Of a DNA stretch of 21,890 nt, positions 17,926 through 21,890 are shown piece after piece. The DNA lies in the NCBI GenBank assembly GCA_003427395.1, contig BFEA01000142.1:574599-596488 (forward strand), given 5' to 3'. This DNA is from Chara braunii (lineage: Eukaryota > Streptophyta > Charophyceae > Charales > Characeae). How positions within the stretch are numbered: position 1 is the stretch's first letter; each line of letters starts with the position of its first letter. The position numbers and the translations under genes are program-made. Under the pieces are notes generated by a model that saw only the letters and a program-made list of their open reading frames with translations, did not search any database and was not told the origin of the DNA.

Positions 17926-19248
17926 TTGGTCATAGAGTTAGACCATCTCTTTGACTCCTTTGAGCCGAGAGCTAGGGACACTGCTAGAATCTTGGAATAC
18001 GCTAGGCTGTACTTTCAGACCATCTTAACATCCACTAGAAAGACATTTCCTGATCCTAATGATAATGCACTGCAACACAGGATGTGGAGTTCCTTTGAGG
18101 CCAGACTATCTATTGAAGGTAAACTGGACCTGGACCGTCCCATCACGATTAAGGAACTTACCCAAACATTAAAAAGTATGAAGAAAGGAAAATGCCCCGG
18201 AAGTGATGGGCTCCTCATGGAATATTATATGACTTTCTGGGATATTCTAGGGCCCTCGCTGATAGAAGTGTATGGAAACATTTTGGAGGGGGAGGAGCTG
18301 GGAGAGGAGATGAGGTTGGGTACTATATCCCTACATAAAAAAGGTGATAAAAGAAATATTTGAAATTGGAGACTCATTTCCTTACTGAACACTTCTTATA
18401 AGCTTTTGGCTAAAACTCTTGCTAATCGATTAAAAAAATACCTTCCGAATTTAGTAGGGGTAGAACAAGCCGGTTTTGTTCAAGGAAGAAATATCCTTGA
18501 CAATGTGCTACTCACTATTGAAGCCTTGGAGACTATGAAGGAAGACCAGCCTGAGGTAGTAGCTCTCTTGCTTGATTTGGAAAAAACTTACAACAGAGTA
18601 AATTGGGATTTTGTGCTCGACACGCTTCGAACTGCAGGATTTGGAGAGGTCTTCCGATGCTGGGTGCGGGCCTTGTACACAAAAAGTCTAGGCAGAGTGA
18701 TGGTTAATGGGGAAATTTCTGAAATTTTCCCCCTATCCATATCCCTCAGGCAAGGGTGTCCATTGGCCCTTATGCTCTTTGTCCTCCAGATGGAGGTCTT
18801 GCTGTCCATGATTAGAAAACATCCAGATATTCAGGGTCTTCAATTGGGAACTGACAGACAATGCAAGGCAACAGCTATGGCCGATGACCTTTTTGCGCTT
18901 TCCACTAACACGAGGGCCTCTTTAGGGGCCCTCAAAGTATGCTTGGATATATACTCGAAGTTCTCAGAGACTCTTGTGAATTGGTCGAAATCAGTTGCTA
19001 TTGTGAAATGTGACACTGATTTGGCTGTGGAATGGGGTTTGAAGTGTCTTCCTGCGGAGGACAGTGAGCGTTTCTTGGGTGTACAGGTGGGACTATTGGA
19101 TGGAAAGAAACATGCGAGTGCACTGGTGGAAAGACAAGTGGTGGCCAAGCTGAATAAGGTAGTTTCTGTTAAAGCGTATCTATTTTGGGTACGGCTCTTT
19201 TTCTCAACACCGCTGTTTTCTCCATTGCATGGTATCCTAGCTCCTTGA
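17926..19248 (+). pseudogene. LINE ORF2, reverse transcriptase domain
   Basis: It continues the endonuclease frame after the TGA at 17905 and is cut once more by TGA at 18361, just before NWRLISLLN, where L1 RTs normally have NWRPISLLN. RT motifs are KGKCPGSDGLLMEYY, AGFVQGRNILDN, motif A LLLDLEKTYNRVNW (Asp at 18574), the LRQGCPLALMLF box and the catalytic motif AMADDLF (Asp codons 18883-18888). LALMLF and AMADD differ from the usual LSPLLF and AYADD. NWSKS follows, and FLGVQVG (about 19075) corresponds to the usual FLGV box. The frame is lost at about 19180-19190. Confidence 0.9.
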
Positions 19249-21014
19249 GGGGGTTAGAAAATAAAGCTTACAAAAAAATCAGGTCTCTATCGATCAAGTA
19301 CCTTTGGAAGGGCACAGACGACAAAGAGACGGGCTATTTAGCCAAAGTTGCATGGCGCAAAGTCACCGGAGGGAAGGACGAGGGAGGGCTTGGGATTTTG
19401 GACCCGGAATCCCAAATTAATGCCCTACTAGCCAGATGGGTGGTTAAATTGCTGGTGGGAAGGAGCTCACACCCGTGGGTAGACCTGGTTGTCTCCATCC
19501 TAAAGAAAGAGTGGGGGCTGGCTAGAAGAGACGACGTGTTTGTAGCACTCTTGACGCCATCTTTCGTTACGACTCATATTGGCTCCCCTATCTGAAAGGG
19601 TATCCTGCAGGCCTGGAGCCATGTTATGCCTACCACTCTGAAGGCGCCCGAAACAAGAGAGGAAATTTTAGCTCAGCGCATTTTTGAAAACCCTCTATTA
19701 GTAGACCAAACAGGCCTTCCATGGTCAGCAGTGGATCAACCAGGCCAGTTTGGCCGCGCTTGGATTCAAAGGGGAATCTCACAGATAGTGGATCTTTGGG
19801 ATACCGTGCTCTTGCAATGGAGGCCCCCGCTGGAGCTAAGAGCTACATTGCATCACCTACATGAGGTTCCCAACCGCATCCAGCAAGTCATTGGGAGCAT
19901 CCCGAAACATTGGATACAAGTTTTGCAAGCCCCCCTCCGGGCCTACGAGGGACATTGGGTTAGAAAGGTAGAGGAGAATGGGGAAGTGCGGATATGGAGG
20001 GTTCAACAATTTTTAGATGACAAAGATGCAGTTGTTCTTCCATACGCTATGCAGGAGAGACAAGGGTACAGCAAACTGCAGCTGCACCCTGCAGAGGAGG
20101 AGGTGGCCAGAATAGATGGAAACGTAGCTTCAATAGTGGTTAAAACAACAAAAGGTAACTCGAATCAAAAAGAGTACTTCTGCCCCTTTGAGACAGAGTC
20201 TTCGCTAAAATTGCCTAGTCTGCCACTTCACTATGGCTGGTCATTGAATAACCCCCCTTCAAATCAGAACCTGTTAGACTATAAACCTAAGGTAGGGTAC
20301 AAAGCACAAATCAAGTCAGGTTCAATCCCGCTTGAAATCAAGAGCAGATGGGTTATGGAGGCTAGTGAGAGAGAGACCCCGGTGTCTCAGATCTCAGCGA
20401 CGACCCTCAGGAAACTTTGGAAGGATCTCCGCAGAATTCCATCAGCCAAATTTGGTAGCCTAGCTTGGCTTCAATCGCACAGAGCGGTTCCCACAGCTAA
20501 ATGGCTGACTGGGAATAGTATGCAAGTAGACAAAGTCTGTTGTCGGTGCAGAAAGAAAGAGGAGACTGCAGCCCACTTGTGGTGGGGCTGTGTAGAGTCT
20601 AAAAGAATATGGGTTTGGTGGGAGAGGTTATGGAACAAGCATGTCGAGCCTCACGTGAAGTGGGATGAAGGTTTTGTGGTGGAGGGTCTCCTTCTCAGCA
20701 CCAAGGACGTGGGGAAGGGCTGGGTTTATGTTGCTACTGCGTGCAGAGCTGCGATCTTGTATTCTATCTGGGCGTTAAGAAACGACAGATTATTTAAGAG
20801 GAGATTCCACTCGGATCTCTATATAATGAACCTTGTCCTTTCGAATATAAGAGCCCTGATTTGGACGGACTGGAGGAGAATGAACAGAGCACTACATAAA
20901 GTAAGCGCCAGGCGAGCCTTCTTTAGGACTTGGGGCTCGGGTGTTAGGATGTTGAGGACTACCGTAAGGGGGATCAGTATTGAACCTTGGCTGATGGGAC
21001 CAAGGCCGCCATGA
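19185..21014 (+). pseudogene. LINE ORF2, C-terminal region with zf-RVT-like domain
   Basis: After a one-base shift near TATTTTGGG (about 19180-19187) the protein continues in another frame: NTAVFSIAWYPSSL, then the thumb-like WRKVTGGKDEGGLGI. TGA at 19593-19595 interrupts SPI-stop-KGILQAW, where LINEs usually have a Trp. The frame then runs unbroken to 21014. A zf-RVT-like Cys/His segment is visible at about 20535-20595 (CCRCRKKEETAAHLWWGC), preceded by WLQSHRAVPTAKWL. These features are common in plant L1 C-termini. The stop at 21012 is the probable natural end of ORF2. Confidence 0.85.
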
Positions 21015-21292
21015 GTTGGCAGGGAAGGTGGCCCCGTTCCCCCCCGGGTTCTTACCGTTCCTCCTTGGCGGCTCCTGTAGAACATGTCTGAGAATTGTGG
21101 AGACGAATCTGACGAACAGAGAAATCTTCGGACCCTAGTAAGATGTAGGAGCTTGCTGGCTATATCCTTATCTACCTGGCTATGGCCCTTTCTACCTGGC
21201 TAGTGTATCATTCCGGAGGTTACCTTCGTCTTTCAGCTGGTCCCAGATGGTAGAGGGTCTGTGCACACAGGCTTGCTAATATCTTCATATTG
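21015..21292 (+). other. LINE 3' untranslated region, first part
   Basis: No gene is seen. A short tandem motif CCTGGCTATGGCCCTTTCTA-like is repeated about 2.5 times at 21151-21203. The LINE 3' end is not evident; no long poly(A) is present in the window apart from nine A at 21550-21558. Confidence 0.5.
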
Positions 21293-21890
21293 GGCGCCTT
21301 TCTGGATGAAGAGGTTAGTGTAACCAGGCCTTGCTGGTTGACGCTGCTGTAGACCATGATAAATTGAAAACTAGGTTGGTATCTGGGGCGCTGGACCCAG
21401 TTTCCAGCAGGAGCAGTTCCCCATGGTGCTTAGGCCATATTGTCCTTTATCTAGTGTGTAGTTGTCAGGTATTGGGCTACCTGCAGAATTCATTGATCCT
21501 CAGAATTGGTTATTAAACCACCAGTACTTGGCCCAGCTATCGGCCGCGGAAAAAAAAAGAGTAGAAACGTTTCTAGTTGGATGAATTTGGGCGCTCCTAT
21601 AGTGGCCCGTACATTTCCTAAAATTGCGTAGCGTTAAAGCTACGCGACTTTAGGAAGTACTGGTGGTTTAACTTGTTTTTCAAGTTCGGGCATAGTGGGT
21701 TGTGGGACTAGTAGGTAGCTCATCTCAGGCGCCTTAGGGTGAAGAGGTCCCTCTTTTGCTGACAGCCCCAAAAAGTTTCTGAACTTTGAGGAATTACCTC
21801 AAGATTTATTCTTTGGAAGGGACGCTGGACCCGGTTTCCAGCAGGTGCAGCTCCCCCACCAATAGAAAGGAGCCATCCGAACCTCGCCAG
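21293..21890 (+). repeat. Degenerate direct repeat, about 435-bp period, in the LINE 3' region
   Basis: Segments near 21293 (GGCGCCTTTCTGGATGAAGAGG) and 21728 (GGCGCCTTAGGGTGAAGAGG) correspond. Those at 21391 and 21825 (CTGGACCC[A/G]GTTTCCAGCAG) correspond with nearly the same offset of 434-435. The second unit is cut by the end of the window. Confidence 0.6.
21513..21672. repeat. 17-bp inverted repeats enclosing a stem-loop
   Basis: TTAAACCACCAGTACTT near 21513 is the reverse complement of the sequence near 21655-21671. Inside, CCTAAAATTGCGTAGC and GCTACGCGACTTTAGG (21618-21655) form a 16-bp stem with two mismatched positions and a 6-nt loop. It resembles a small MITE-like or regulatory structure, but I see no target duplication. 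Confidence 0.7.

Larger units (their letters stand above)
13191..21014 (+). mobile_element. L1-type LINE, nearly full length but broken
   Basis: The element has a two-ORF organisation: an ORF1 RNA-binding protein with a CCHC knuckle, then an ORF2 with endonuclease, RT and zf-RVT domains. These are the hallmarks of plant-type L1 LINEs that transpose by target-primed reverse transcription. Coordinates cover the coding part only; untranslated regions probably extend on both sides. In-frame stops sit at 14398 (TAG), 17905, 18361 and 19593 (all TGA), and there are about five frame changes. As assembled it cannot make full-length proteins, although all major catalytic motifs remain readable. Confidence 0.9.

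Noticed and set aside
17905-19595. TGA as a sense (Trp) codon in this genome, since all three ORF2 stops are TGA
   Set aside because: One TGA (18361) is in a position not expected to be Trp, ORF1 also has a TAG, and ordinary TGG codons are used throughout; decay is simpler.

Overview
The window looks like a repeat-dominated nuclear contig of a plant-lineage eukaryote. Four things point there: an L1-type LINE with an apurinic-like endonuclease, reverse transcriptase (RT) and plant-style zf-RVT tail; an ORF1 ending in a CCHC knuckle after a DUF4283-like region; probable short spliceosomal introns; and long pyrimidine and tetranucleotide microsatellites. A charophyte alga such as Chara is my best guess, but this is an inference and nothing in the sequence proves it. 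I see no bacterial operon, rRNA, convincing tRNA or CRISPR array, and no intact host gene.

Layout. (1) 1-733: TTGA-type microsatellite that becomes a compound higher-order repeat. Four units share a fixed order: (TTGA)n, a G-run/GTCGCCTCCCC core, GAATACA(CA)n, then a T-rich tract except after the last unit. (2) about 835-9950: a retroelement-like structure. Two direct repeats of about 1.84 kb (835-2673 and 8107-9950) enclose a 5.4-kb interior with probable exons and a decayed RT gene. The RT has GIPMG and YIDD motifs, unlike Gypsy/Copia polyproteins or the LINE further right, and resembles Penelope-like and related eukaryotic RTs. Its stop codon lies about 18 bp before the right repeat. A 296-bp MITE-like element with 46-bp terminal inverted repeats and a GTGG target duplication sits inside the RT gene; removing it conceptually keeps the flanking frame. 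(3) 9951-13190: mostly non-coding, with one small anonymous ORF, two families of degenerate tandem repeats and a 48-nt T tract. It may include the 5' region of the LINE. (4) 13191-21014: a nearly full-length but broken L1-like LINE. ORF1 (glycine-rich N-terminus, DUF4283-like region, CCHC knuckle, long low-complexity linker, unrecognised C-terminal domain) is followed by ORF2 (endonuclease, RT, zf-RVT). (5) 21015-21890: 3' region with a roughly 435-bp degenerate tandem repeat and a stem-loop flanked by inverted repeats.

The two retroelements are independent and both look inactive. The LINE has one TAG and three TGA in-frame stops, and about five frameshifts, most near homopolymers. The RT gene of the repeat-flanked element has at least two TGA stops, two uncompensated frameshifts, a probable compensated frameshift pair and the MITE. 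The most interesting unit is the repeat-flanked, probably intron-containing RT element at 835-9950.
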